Shown here piece after piece: positions 25,912 through 34,063 of a stretch of 64,000 nucleotides of DNA. A model generated the notes under the pieces. It worked only from the letters and a program-made list of their open reading frames with translations. It was not told the origin of the DNA and searched no databases. The position numbers and the translations under genes were made by a program. The number at the start of each line of letters is the position of its first letter. The first letter of the stretch is position 1. The DNA comes from Candidatus Anammoxibacter sp. (GTDB lineage Bacteria; Planctomycetota; Brocadiia; Brocadiales; Anammoxibacteraceae): positions 37,079 through 101,078 of the forward strand of contig JAIQZQ010000131.1 in NCBI GenBank assembly GCA_021777105.1. The letters run 5' to 3'.

Positions 25912-27333
25912 ATGACAAAGGTCTGTTATGTTTTAAGTTTTGTTGTTTTGTTGTTTACATCAACAATCGCGCATTGCGAAACTGTCGTAAAAAGTTCGTT
26001 GGAGGATCAAACGGATGTTAAACTTACTATATATAATAACGACCTTGCTCTTGTAAAGGACATCCGAAAAGTAGATATTCCGGCAGGCAGCGGCGAATTA
26101 AGGTTTATGGATGTTGCCTCAAGCATTATGCCGGAAACCGTCCATGCAAGATCGTTAAATAATCCTGATGAATTTGCGGTAATTGAGCAGAATTACGAGT
26201 ACGATCTTATCGACGCAAACAAGCTTCTTGACAAATTTGTAGGTAAAAAGATTAAGATTATTAACTGGAACGATTTTCAGGATCGCATAGAAGAAGTTGA
26301 GGCCGAGCTGTTAAGCAATAATGACGGGCAGGTTTTTAAGATAAACAATGAGATTTTTCTTGGCCGGCCGGGCTACAAGGTTTTACCGGAAATACCGGAA
26401 AATCTTATTTCAAAACCCACGCTTACATGGCTATATGAAAGTGGAGTTGAAACCGGACATGAGCTGGAGGTTTATTATCTGGCGCGAAAGTTAAGTTGGC
26501 ATGCGGATTATGTGGTTGTTTTAAACGATACTGACGAGTTGGCTGATTTATCGGGATGGGTTACGTTGAACAACCAGAGCGGGGCCTCTTACAAAAATGC
26601 CGGTCTAAAACTGGTGGCCGGCAAAGTTAATGTTGCGGACGCAAGACCCGGCGGCCTGGAGCGCAGGTCTGCGTATAAGGCGCTGGCAATGGATTCCGCG
26701 ATGTTTAAAGAACAATCATTTTCAGATTACCATGTTTATAATCTGCGGAGAAAAACAACTGTCAAAAATAACCAGACAAAGCAGATTAGTTTTATTGAAC
26801 TTTCAGACATAGAAATAAAAAGGGAATATGTTGTTAACGGCGATAAAACCTATTTTACAAGACGGCATTCAGGCCGTAGCAACAAACTGCCTGTTGAGAT
26901 ATATATTAAATTCTCAAATTCTATAGAGAATAATATGGGCGCCCCGTTGCCTGCGGGCGTAATGCGGGTTTATAAGAATGATAAAGATAAAAGCCTTCAG
27001 TTTGTTGGAGAGGACAGGATTGATCACTCTCCAAAAGATGAAGATGTCAATCTCAAGCTTGGCGAAGCATTTGACATAACAGCGGAAAAAAAACAGATTG
27101 ATTACAAAGAGATTAGCTCAAAGATGCGCGAGTCCGAGTGGGAAGTAAGGTTGAGGAACCATAAGGAAAGCGATGTTGTTGTAAGCGTTATTGAGAGGCT
27201 CTCCGGCAATTGGGAGGTAATAAGCAATAGCCATAAATTTGAAAAAATAGACGCCTTTACATTAAAGTTTGATGTTAAAGCTCCGAAAGATAAAGAAGTA
27301 GTTGTAAAATACAGGCTCCGGGCGGGGATTTAA
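25912..27333 (+). CDS. Exported DUF4139-domain protein
   Basis: A 473-residue exported protein. Residues 1-23 form a signal peptide ending near AHCE. The remainder is strand-rich and fits the DUF4139 family: VKLTIYNNDLALVKDIRKVDI at the start, YYLARKLSWHADYVVVLND in the middle (about residue 188), and the closing VVVKYRLRAGI. A good ribosome binding site (GGAGAG) is present. Function in this family is not established; members are envelope proteins of diverse Gram-negative bacteria. It follows gcvPB by 31 bases. Confidence 0.8.
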   Translation: MTKVCYVLSFVVLLFTSTIAHCETVVKSSLEDQTDVKLTIYNNDLALVKDIRKVDIPAGSGELRFMDVASSIMPETVHARSLNNPDEFAVIEQNYEYDLIDANKLLDKFVGKKIKIINWNDFQDRIEEVEAELLSNNDGQVFKINNEIFLGRPGYKVLPEIPENLISKPTLTWLYESGVETGHELEVYYLARKLSWHADYVVVLNDTDELADLSGWVTLNNQSGASYKNAGLKLVAGKVNVADARPGGLERRSAYKALAMDSAMFKEQSFSDYHVYNLRRKTTVKNNQTKQISFIELSDIEIKREYVVNGDKTYFTRRHSGRSNKLPVEIYIKFSNSIENNMGAPLPAGVMRVYKNDKDKSLQFVGEDRIDHSPKDEDVNLKLGEAFDITAEKKQIDYKEISSKMRESEWEVRLRNHKESDVVVSVIERLSGNWEVISNSHKFEKIDAFTLKFDVKAPKDKEVVVKYRLRAGI

Positions 27334-27410
27334 TTCATGTTGAAAATGCATGACCATTGCAATTTTTCAATACTTAATAGTTCACAAAGAATGTTTCAAT
27401 TTTAAAAATT

Positions 27411-28925
27411 ATGATTTGTATACCCATAACAGCAAAGACAAATGACGAGGCGATTAATGATTTGCGTGAAGCGTCAAGATTTGCCGATATTGTCGAACTT
27501 CGCATTGATTATATTAAAGAGCCGGACTTAAACGCTTTGCTTAAATCAAAAACAAAGCCCGTCATTGTCACAAACAGGTCCTTAAGGCAGGGCGGTTTGT
27601 TTGAAGGCGACGAGATTGACAGGATGGATTTGCTAAAAAAAGCCATAAACCTGAAAGCCGAATTTGTTGATGTTGAGTATGATTGCCTCGGCAAGATTGC
27701 GGACAAAGGCGTTTCTAAAATCATAGCCTCGTATCACGATTTTTCCAAAACTCCCGACGATTTGCCTGGAATTCATGCATCTATAGTCAAATCCGGCGCT
27801 GATATAGTTAAAATTGTCACATTTGCGACAGATATAAGAGACAATTTCAAGATGTTTGAATTGTTAAAGGCTACCGGTTTCCCAACCATAGCGTTTTGCA
27901 TGGGCGAATTAGGCCAAATAAGCAGAATTCTTACAACTAAATTTGGAGGACGTCTTACCTTCGCTTCTCTTGGCAAGGGCAAAGAGTCCGCTCCCGGACA
28001 GTTAACAATTGATGATTGTAAAAATGTTTACCGCATTTCAAAACTAAATGAAGACACGGATATTTACGGCCTGCTTGGCGATCCGGTAAGCCATAGCATG
28101 GGCCCTCATATCCACAACGCCTCATTTGACGCCGTCGGAATAAACGCGGTATATGTTCCGTTTAAGGTTGAAGCGGTTTCCAGCTTTCTTGAGATGTCCA
28201 AAAAATTAGATATCAAAGGTCTGAGTGTGACCATTCCTCATAAAGAAACGTCTGTGAATTTTCTCGATAATATCGACGTCATCGCAAAAAATATCGGAGC
28301 TGTAAACACCATTGTCAATCGCAACGGCAAGTTAACCGGGCACAACACCGACTGTCCCGCGGCTATTAATTCATTGTCGTTGACTATAATCAATGCCGTG
28401 ATTTCAGGGGCTCTAAAAATGGCAAAGATTGAGCCGTCGCCAACCGGCGGTTCATTGCCGACCCTTAAAGACCGCAAAGTTGTAATCCTTGGCGCCGGAG
28501 GCGCCGCAAGGGCGATTGCATTCGGCATTAAAGATAAAGGGGCCTCGATTACAATTGTTAACAGGGTGCATCAAAGGGCTGAGAATCTTGCCGCGGAGGC
28601 CGGCTGCCAAAGCCTGAAAATGCATAAAATTCACAAATGCGAGATAGACGTGCTGATTAACACCACCTCTGTCGGTATGCATCCTGAGATTGATGAATCT
28701 CCTGTTCCCAGCTATATTCTAAAAAAAGGCATGGTAGTGTTTGACATAGTTTACAATCCGCCTGAGACAAAATTGTTAAAAGAAGCAAGAGAGCGCGGAT
28801 GCATAGTGTTAAACGGCGTAAAAATGTTTGTTAAACAGGCCGCAATGCAGTTTGAGCTTTTTACAGGCCAACGAGCCCCGGTTAAATTAATGGAAGATAT
28901 TATCCGCAAAAGGATAAACGGTTGA
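27411..28925 (+). CDS. aroDE: Bifunctional 3-dehydroquinate dehydratase / shikimate dehydrogenase
   Basis: A 504-residue fusion. Residues 1-210 are type I dehydroquinase (VELRIDYI at about 28, catalytic His in IASYHDFSK, Schiff-base Lys in ADIVKIVTFA, and APGQLTID at the end). Residues 218-504 are shikimate dehydrogenase (GDPVSHSMGPHIHN, catalytic Lys in VTIPHKE, Asp in GHNTDC, NADP-binding VILGAGGAARAIAFG and NTTSVGMHP). The fusion performs two consecutive steps of the shikimate pathway. Such fusions are known in plants, Chlamydiae and Planctomycetes. An insertion of roughly 25 residues lies between the substrate domain and the Rossmann fold (around SPTGGSLPTLKDRK). aroK follows after one base. 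Confidence 0.95.
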   Translation: MICIPITAKTNDEAINDLREASRFADIVELRIDYIKEPDLNALLKSKTKPVIVTNRSLRQGGLFEGDEIDRMDLLKKAINLKAEFVDVEYDCLGKIADKGVSKIIASYHDFSKTPDDLPGIHASIVKSGADIVKIVTFATDIRDNFKMFELLKATGFPTIAFCMGELGQISRILTTKFGGRLTFASLGKGKESAPGQLTIDDCKNVYRISKLNEDTDIYGLLGDPVSHSMGPHIHNASFDAVGINAVYVPFKVEAVSSFLEMSKKLDIKGLSVTIPHKETSVNFLDNIDVIAKNIGAVNTIVNRNGKLTGHNTDCPAAINSLSLTIINAVISGALKMAKIEPSPTGGSLPTLKDRKVVILGAGGAARAIAFGIKDKGASITIVNRVHQRAENLAAEAGCQSLKMHKIHKCEIDVLINTTSVGMHPEIDESPVPSYILKKGMVVFDIVYNPPETKLLKEARERGCIVLNGVKMFVKQAAMQFELFTGQRAPVKLMEDIIRKRING

Positions 28926-28926
28926 A

Positions 28927-29454
28927 ATGAATCTTATATTAATTGGATATCGCGGCACAGGCAAAAGCTCAATCGGCAAACTCGTAGCAGTAAAGCTGGG
29001 CATGGAGTTCGTGGATGTTGATGATTATATTGAAGCGCAAGAGGGCAAAACAATAAAAGATATTTTTGATCAGGGCGGCGAAGAACTGTTTAGGAATATA
29101 GAAACCCGCGCAATAAAGACACTGTGCGAAAAGGACGGCATTGTAATTTCACCCGGAGGCGGCGCAATACTGCGCGACGAGAATTCCTCTTGTTTAAAAC
29201 GCAATGGCTTTGCCATACTCCTTGAAGCCACGGCAGATGTTATACACTCCAGACTTAATCAGGACGCAAACAGAGCCGGCCAACGCCCCAACCTGACTGA
29301 CAAATCGCCCATTGATGAGATCAAAAGCCTCCTTGCCGCCCGCAAACCATACTATACAAAAAATGCCGATTACACAATTGACACATCCACCAAAACAATC
29401 GAGCAAATTTCCAATGAAGCGGTTGAAGCTCTCAAAGACCGGAAAAATCTTTGA
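28927..29454 (+). CDS. aroK: Shikimate kinase
   Basis: A 175-residue P-loop kinase. The Walker A motif is GYRGTGKSS (residues 7-15), followed by DVDDYIE (shikimate binding, Mg), EELFRNIET, SPGGGAILR and the lid segment AGQRPNLTD. It phosphorylates shikimate at the 3-position, directly after the two reactions of the upstream fusion enzyme. The single-base spacing to aroDE indicates one transcript and coupled translation. Confidence 0.95.
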   Translation: MNLILIGYRGTGKSSIGKLVAVKLGMEFVDVDDYIEAQEGKTIKDIFDQGGEELFRNIETRAIKTLCEKDGIVISPGGGAILRDENSSCLKRNGFAILLEATADVIHSRLNQDANRAGQRPNLTDKSPIDEIKSLLAARKPYYTKNADYTIDTSTKTIEQISNEAVEALKDRKNL

Positions 29455-29545
29455 CGAAGCTGACTGATTATACTCCTTACAAGGCCACAGCGCTGATCGT
29501 TCCTCACAAATACCGCGCCTATCGAAGATATCTCTCTGTCTATTG

Positions 29546-29911
29546 TTAAATATCGTATTGATATTCCCTTATTCTACCTGGTTCAACTATCCACAATTTA
29601 CCTTCAAAAGATACATTTTTGGCGGCTTTAATGGTTTGTTTAATAAGGTAATCTATGTCGTTTGTCGTTGGCCGTTTCGGCAACCTGATAAAAATAATGC
29701 CATGGCTTGATTGTGGAGGAAAGTTAAGGATATTTGCAAAATGTTTATCAAGCGTAACCAGGCAATATTTCTCCTTCTGACATATTTTAAAGATCTGGTT
29801 GTCTGAACTGGAACATAGGCCTTGATTGAGTACCGTACACGATTCGTAGCCATGTTCTTTGAAAAGCTTTTCAATTTTAGGGCTAAAATTCTCATCAAGC
29901 TTAAATTTCAT
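29546..29911 (-). CDS. DUF5615 PIN-like protein, predicted toxin
   Basis: A 121-residue protein with the DUF5615 (Mut7-C-like, PIN-fold) pattern: KFKLDENFSPKIEKLFKEHG at the start with its Asp-Glu pair, CLVTLDKHFANI with the second conserved Asp, and HGIIFIRLP. These proteins are regularly encoded downstream of DUF433 proteins and are regarded as candidate RNase toxins. The overlap with the DUF433 gene is 4 bases (ATGA). Activity is inferred from the fold and pairing. Confidence 0.82.
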   Translation of the reverse strand: MKFKLDENFSPKIEKLFKEHGYESCTVLNQGLCSSSDNQIFKICQKEKYCLVTLDKHFANILNFPPQSSHGIIFIRLPKRPTTNDIDYLIKQTIKAAKNVSFEGKLWIVEPGRIREYQYDI

Positions 29912-30156
29912 GCTGAAGGCTCCATTGCAATATTCACATATCTTTCGCGGGACATTTCAGCCCCATAGGCAATACACGCAAGGATGTCTTCATGGTGTAA
30001 TTGAGGATAATCATTTAGTATCTCATCAATACTCATTCCAGATGAAAGAAAGTCAAGGATTAATGAAACCCAAATGCGATGCCCCCTAATACAAGGTTTG
30101 CCAAAACATATATTAGGATTTATAGAGATTCTTTTTAATAACTCTTCACTCTTCAT
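29908..30156 (-). CDS. DUF433 antitoxin-like protein
   Basis: An 82-residue DUF433 protein: ISINPNICFGKPCIRGHRIW, VSLILDFLSSGMSIDEILND, then the YPQLHHEDILACIAYG helix-turn-helix-like segment. All three blocks are diagnostic. It is the first gene of the pair and probably binds its own promoter. The ATG lies just downstream of a T-rich stretch on the + strand (about 30163-30176); no promoter is clear. The pair sits immediately next to two tandem copies of hairpin repeat family 1. Confidence 0.82.
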   Translation of the reverse strand: MKSEELLKRISINPNICFGKPCIRGHRIWVSLILDFLSSGMSIDEILNDYPQLHHEDILACIAYGAEMSRERYVNIAMEPSA

Positions 30157-30187
30157 TTTGTTTCCCTTTTTTTTGAATTGTTATTTA

Positions 30188-30293
30188 GCCCCCAGGGCAT
30201 AATTCTCACTAAAGCAGACAAGCAGCTCAGTGTTCATTTAGCCCCCAGGGCATAATTCTCACTAGAGCAGGCAAGCTGCTCAGTGTTCATTTA
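30188..30293 (+). repeat. Hairpin repeat family 1, copies B and C in tandem
   Basis: Two 53-base units, 30188-30240 and 30241-30293, differ at only three positions. Each runs GCCCCCAGGGCATAATTCTC, then ACTAGAGCAG, a 5-base loop, CTGCTCAGTG and TTCATTTA. Copy C has a perfect GAGCAG/CTGCTC stem extended by CACT/AGTG across a bulged A. Confidence 0.75.
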
Positions 30294-30338
30294 GTAAGTT
30301 CAAACTATTTTCAGAATAAATCTAAAAAAAGCAAGCTT

Positions 30339-30389
30339 GTTACAAGGCTCCAGCCTTGTAACACACTGTTTCTGGAGGCTCTGCCTCGT
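30339..30389 (+). repeat. Hairpin repeat family 2, copy 1
   Basis: A first perfect stem GTTACAAGGC-tcca-GCCTTGTAAC is followed by a linker ACACTGTTTCTG and a second stem GAGGC-tct-GCCTC. Related copies lie at 33761-33812, 44166-44216 and 57131-57180. Confidence 0.7.
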
Positions 30390-31120
30390 ATCTAAAGCAG
30401 TAAAGCCTAAAGTATTAGTATTATTGTCTTCAATTAAAATGTCAAGATAAAATTGTTGTCACGCTTGTAAACTAAGGGCTTGAAAATGAATAACTATTAC
30501 ATTTGGTCATGGCAAAGGTTTCCCTCGCTTCTTCAAGGTTCCAGTCTCAATGTTTTTTAATTGAATGTAATACAAAAGCTAATCGTCAGATGTAAAAAGA
30601 GCCTAGATTTTTATCACATTTCTGCATTGTGTCGTTTTGCTTTTCTGTCCCTTGCCAATTGCTCTCAATTTAAAATTCAACATTCGACATTCAAAATATC
30701 GTTTGTGTCCACCCCTCCCATAACAAAACCAGTCCCTTTATATTTTTTTCTCTTCGTGTTCTTCTTTCTTCTTGGTAATTCTCGTTTTTCACGCACGTTG
30801 AAAATTACTTGACCGGCAAACAACATGGTATCTGTAATGCCTGCTACTATTGCCAATAACAAACAATTTATTTCCTGTTAATGGTTTACATCAAAAACTA
30901 CAATCTGCAAATGTGCGCTATTACAATTGCAATATATACCTACAGGTTAATACCTAAATCAGACAATAAATATTTATCACCGCTTTCATATACAACTGTA
31001 AAACAAAATTAAAAAACATTTTCCTTGATTTTCAGACAGTAAACAGCTATTAAATAAGCCGTTATTTATGGATTTTGTTTACATTTGATTTAAGTTAGAG
31101 GCTGGCATAGCCATATTATC

Positions 31121-31173
31121 CACCTTAGGGGATAATTCTCACTAGAGCAGGCAAGCTGCTCAGTGTTCATTTA
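31121..31173 (+). repeat. Hairpin repeat family 1, copy D
   Basis: CACCTTAGGGGATAATTCTC followed by ACTAGAGCAG-gcaag-CTGCTCAGTG and TTCATTTA. The central stem is identical to copy C, while the CC/GG head has changed to CCTTAGGGG, which still allows a small stem. Confidence 0.7.
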
Positions 31174-31291
31174 TCAAGTTTTTAGAGATAACATCACTTT
31201 CAAGGTATTATCTTTAAGAGGTTTCTTGTATTTTGTTAATAAAAACATTTAAAACTAATTTGAAAATTCAGGAGATATTCCCATTAAACGG

Positions 31292-31320
31292 TTGATCTCC
31301 TTGTTAGGGAATGCTATCTT
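31292..31320 (+). promoter_or_regulatory. Likely promoter of the HNH gene
   Basis: TTGATC (31292-31297), 17 bases, TATCTT (31315-31320). Transcription would begin around 31327, about ten bases before the ATG at 31337, and no Shine-Dalgarno is present, so the message may be nearly leaderless. Confidence 0.4.
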
Positions 31321-31336
31321 TAGCTAAGTTAATAAA

Positions 31337-32065
31337 ATGACAAAACAATTTGATTCAGGTTTATGCATACATTGCTTAGAAGAGACTTCCGTTTTGACAT
31401 CTGATCACTTACTGCCAAAATCATGGTACCCAGTAAATGAAAGGGAAGATTTTGAAAAATGGCAGATACCTTCTTGTAAAGACTGCAATTCTAAGTACGG
31501 GCGCATAGAAAACAATCTTTTATTATCTATAGGGCATTGCATAAACCCGGAAAGTAATAAATCTAATGGAATTGTAGAAAAAGCCATCAGGGCAAGAAAT
31601 CCGAACTATGCAAAAAATGAAAAAGATAGAGAGCATAGATTATTAAAAAAAGAAAAGTTGTTAAGAAGACTTGTAAAAGTTGAAAGTGTACCTAAAGAGT
31701 CCTTATTTCCTCAGTTTAACATTAATGATCAAAACAACAATTCTTCTTATGGGATTTTACTTTCAAAAAAAGAATTAGAAATGTTTGGAGAAAAAATAGT
31801 AAGAGGTATTACATATATTGCCCACAATATTTTTATTTATAAAGAATATGAAATTTCTATAATTTTTCAACATGATGAAAATATTCTTGACGTTAGAGCT
31901 CAAATCAGTAAGTTTGGAAAAACCTATGAGTGTGGCAAAGCCATTAACGTGCTGGCAGCCTTTGTTGAGGATGTTTTGCCGTGTGGAATGTTTGAGATTG
32001 AAATATGGGGAAGATTGAAAATGTATGGATTTGTAGAATCTAAAACCATGCAAAATTTCCCCTAA
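31337..32065 (+). CDS. HNH-type nuclease-like protein
   Basis: A 242-residue protein. The N-terminal 60 residues have the HNH pattern: a CIHC pair, DHLLPKSWYP (the first His with the Pro-Lys-Ser motif), and CKDCNSKYG (second Cys pair plus Asn). This is a Zn-stabilised beta-beta-alpha metal nuclease fold. The C-terminal 150 residues are unassigned. The gene is AT-rich compared with the housekeeping block and stands alone between repeats, consistent with transfer. It may act in defence or be part of a degraded mobile element; a group II intron relic follows 100 bases later. Confidence 0.7.
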   Translation: MTKQFDSGLCIHCLEETSVLTSDHLLPKSWYPVNEREDFEKWQIPSCKDCNSKYGRIENNLLLSIGHCINPESNKSNGIVEKAIRARNPNYAKNEKDREHRLLKKEKLLRRLVKVESVPKESLFPQFNINDQNNNSSYGILLSKKELEMFGEKIVRGITYIAHNIFIYKEYEISIIFQHDENILDVRAQISKFGKTYECGKAINVLAAFVEDVLPCGMFEIEIWGRLKMYGFVESKTMQNFP

Positions 32066-32084
32066 CCAGGCCATCAACCTGATT

Positions 32085-32105
32085 CTAAAAAGCTACGCTT
32101 TTTAG
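32085..32105. terminator. Bidirectional-type terminator hairpin after the HNH gene
   Basis: CTAAAAAGC-tac-GCTTTTTAG is a perfect 9-bp stem with a T-tract in its 3' arm, 20 bases after the HNH stop. Confidence 0.6.
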
Positions 32106-32149
32106 TCTAGATTATTAAATCAACGGTGTTCTGGGTTTTATCAGAGGTA

Positions 32150-32520
32150 TTGTTATAAGCGCAGCATAAATATTTGTAAAAGCACCGCAAGGAAACCCAA
32201 AGGGGTCAAATTGAAAGCGCACATTAAAATCGGAGGAGAGTTGAGAATGAAAGAGTCTTACAACGAAGGCGCAGCGAGCCACATTGGCCTCAAGTCATGC
32301 CTCGACGACCCGCGAGGGCGTGAGGAAGCGTTGACAGGGGAAAGCGCAGGCAGGCTGTTGATCTCCGAAAGCTCCACATTCCGGAGGCCGAGTTAGTGGT
32401 TTGGCGCGAAGGCAACACAGGACATCGCGATAAGCGAGTGGTGTCCTGCTCCGGTGGAGTCAAAGAACCTGGCATGTGTGGAAACATCGCAAGTGGGCAA
32501 ATCTCACGTTGACTGCATCA
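32150..32520 (+). mobile_element. Truncated group II intron (5' leader only)
   Basis: This stretch matches, from memory of the family, the RNA leader that precedes maturase genes in many bacterial group II introns. ATGAAAGAGTCTTACAACGA lies near 32247, followed by GCGAGCCACATTGGCCTCAA, AGGAAGCGTTGACAGGGGAA near 32321, AAGGCAACACAGGACATCGC near 32409, and AACCTGGCATGTGTGGAAAC near 32467. It is much richer in G+C than its flanks. The reverse transcriptase/maturase gene and intron domains V-VI that should follow are absent, and unrelated AT-rich sequence begins near 32520. The exact 5' boundary is uncertain. The small frame inside (32211-32396) is the leader read as protein, not a gene. Confidence 0.65.
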
Positions 32521-32827
32521 TAGTTTGTCATTTCTCTACTGTGTTTTGAAGCCAAAAAAACTTAAGCTCTTACGTTGTTTTAATTAGGTTTTTAGAACCG
32601 TTATTATCCATTCTGTTTACATCATCTCAACAATAAAAATGAGTTTAAATGTGTTTCAGCCTAATGCAGTCAAAAGGAGATTTTACCCCTGGCCACACTT
32701 AGGGTGTTCTAATTTCGTAGATAGATGTAAGGTTTTATTTATACTGTTGACAAATGTTCACATGTTTTTTATGCTTATAAAGAGCCGGATGAATGTCAAT
32801 TATGTCGATATCGATTAGGAAGACAAA
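32521..32827. other. AT-rich spacer before the HicA-like gene
   Basis: No gene or terminator is seen in the first 220 bases. The promoter at 32747-32775 is listed separately. Confidence 0.4.
32747..32775 (+). promoter_or_regulatory. Promoter of the HicA-like/HTH pair
   Basis: TTGACA (32747-32752), a 17-base spacer and TATGCT (32770-32775). A weak dyad (ACAAATGTTCACATGT) lies in the spacer and could be an operator. Confidence 0.5.
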
Positions 32828-33073
32828 ATGAGTAGACCTAAACACCCTAACAAGGATATCGAAATTGCCGTTAAATATGCAGAGGTAAATGGCTGGAGAT
32901 ATAAAAAGTCAGGAAAGTCAGCGCATGCTTGGGGACGGTTGCTATGCGTTTTGGAAAATCGTGAAGGATGTTCTATGGCTGTTTGGTCTACACCCCGAAA
33001 TCCAGTAAAACATGCTCAACAGATAAAACGTAAAGTCGATCAATGCATACACGATGGAGGGCTTGATGAGTAA
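32828..33073 (+). CDS. Small HicA-like protein, candidate toxin
   Basis: An 81-residue basic protein beginning MSRPKHPNKDIEIAVKYAEV. A GW-RYKKSGKSAHAWGRL segment is followed by CSMAVWSTPRNP and a final helix HAQQIKRKVDQC. The pattern, a glycine-turn followed by a conserved His and a small three-strand sheet, resembles the HicA double-stranded-RNA-binding fold, whose catalytic His lies in a similar turn. I have seen this type of protein paired with HTH proteins but know of no characterised member. It overlaps the next gene by 8 bases and has its own promoter, so a TA-like module is a reasonable inference. Confidence 0.6.
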   Translation: MSRPKHPNKDIEIAVKYAEVNGWRYKKSGKSAHAWGRLLCVLENREGCSMAVWSTPRNPVKHAQQIKRKVDQCIHDGGLDE

Positions 33074-33620
33074 AGAAAAAGAATATCATTTTGCGCTTAT
33101 ATTATCCGGTGTTACCGAACACACCGAGGGATTGGAAGATGATCTTTTTGAAGCTGGATGCGATGACGCTTTAGTTTTTTTTAAAAATAATACTGTATAT
33201 TTAGAATTTGATCGAGAATCAGAAAGTTTAGATCAAGCTATAATTTCAGCCGTTAAATCTGTTGAAGGATTAAGTAGTGAGATCAAAGTCAAAAGAGTTG
33301 AACCTGATACTATTGTTAATCTCTCAGATATTGCTCGTCGTTCAGGTCTAACGAAACAATCCATTTCCATGTTAGTTTCAGGAGAGAGAGGAGATGGAAC
33401 ATTCCCTTCCCCAATATCTAAAGTGATCAGTTCTACTCCGCTTTGGAAATGGTCAACAGTGGCAGACTGGTTGCTCGCTCATGAAAAATTAGACAGTCAA
33501 AGCGTTCAAAGCGCCCATCTTATTGAGGACATCAATGGCGCCTTAGAATTACGAGATAGCGCTTCAATAAAAAGAAGAAAGCAATGGTTAAAAAAAATTG
33601 AGACAAGCTCTGTCGCATAA
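33066..33620 (+). CDS. HTH DNA-binding partner, candidate antitoxin
   Basis: A 184-residue protein. The N-terminal half (HFALILSGVTEHTEGLEDDL and the following strands) looks like a small alpha/beta partner-binding domain. The C-terminal half has a clear helix-turn-helix (LSDIARRSGLTKQSISMLVS) followed by PLWKWSTVADWLLAHEKL, a pattern typical of transcriptional regulators in which a Trp-Lys-Trp segment selects the promoter. ATG 33066 is chosen over upstream starts because it gives an 8-base overlap with the preceding gene. Autoregulation is likely. Confidence 0.65.
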   Translation: MSKEKEYHFALILSGVTEHTEGLEDDLFEAGCDDALVFFKNNTVYLEFDRESESLDQAIISAVKSVEGLSSEIKVKRVEPDTIVNLSDIARRSGLTKQSISMLVSGERGDGTFPSPISKVISSTPLWKWSTVADWLLAHEKLDSQSVQSAHLIEDINGALELRDSASIKRRKQWLKKIETSSVA

Positions 33621-33760
33621 GGAACTAAAGAACACATAAAATTCTAAACCACAGAGGTGGTAAATCTCCTTTTGGCTTCAAGTGATTTTTAATCTTGAAT
33701 ATGATCTTTTGTGCTTGACAGGGAGCTTCTAATGGGCGACCCCTTAGGGCGTTTTTAAAT

Positions 33761-33812
33761 TAGAGGCGGAGCTACTAAGAACACCGCTTTACAATGCAGG
33801 AGCCTTGTAAAG
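33761..33812 (-). repeat. Hairpin repeat family 2, copy 2 (reverse orientation)
   Basis: Reads TTTACAATGC-agga-GCCTTGTAAA on the + strand. The outer G-C pair of the family stem is replaced by T-A on both sides, a compensatory change. The second stem (GAGGCGGAGCTAC) has decayed. Confidence 0.65.
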
Positions 33813-33838
33813 AGTAACTGTGATAGGCGTATTTATAT

Positions 33839-34039
33839 TTAAATAGAGCTAACTAACTCTTCTTTAATTTTAACTTCCAGTTTTGGATTGCTTACTTTTA
33901 AAACAAGTTCAATTACTTCTTTAATGTTACGAATAGACTCTTCAATCGTTTTACGTTGCGTAAAACAATTTGAATGCTCTAAACACTGCGCAATGAAAAA
34001 TTTTTCACCTTTCCAAATTTCGACTGTAAGCTTTTTCAT
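33839..34039 (-). CDS. hicB: Orphan HicB-family antitoxin
   Basis: A 66-residue protein counted from ATG 34039, which has AAGGAAAG upstream on the minus strand. MKKLTVEIWKGEKFFIAQCL followed by TQRKTIEESIRNIKEVIELV is the HicB partner-binding fold. HicB normally pairs with a HicA toxin of about 60-80 residues. No HicA is visible on either side: the 200 bases downstream hold only a hairpin repeat. It may be an orphan left after toxin loss, or a regulator acting on the HicA-like protein encoded 800 bases away. Confidence 0.75.
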   Translation of the reverse strand: MKKLTVEIWKGEKFFIAQCLEHSNCFTQRKTIEESIRNIKEVIELVLKVSNPKLEVKIKEELVSSI

Positions 34040-34063
34040 AATGCTTTCCTTACAAATGTTCAA

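Larger units (their letters stand above)
30390..31336. other. Long intergenic region with repeats
   Basis: No gene is seen. It contains one more copy of hairpin family 1 (31121-31173, listed separately), AT-rich sequence, and a promoter at 31292-31320. The open frame at 30561-30812 is rich in Phe/Leu/Ser, has no start signal and runs through low-complexity text, and it is rejected. Confidence 0.45.

Noticed and set aside
30188..30293. Tandem 53-base repeats read as a two-unit CRISPR or iteron origin
   Set aside because: The same unit is dispersed singly across the window and forms a hairpin; no replication protein or cas gene is adjacent.
32211..32396. 61-codon frame in the group II intron relic
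   Set aside because: It is the intron RNA leader read as protein; the same frame is often annotated upstream of maturases without evidence of expression.
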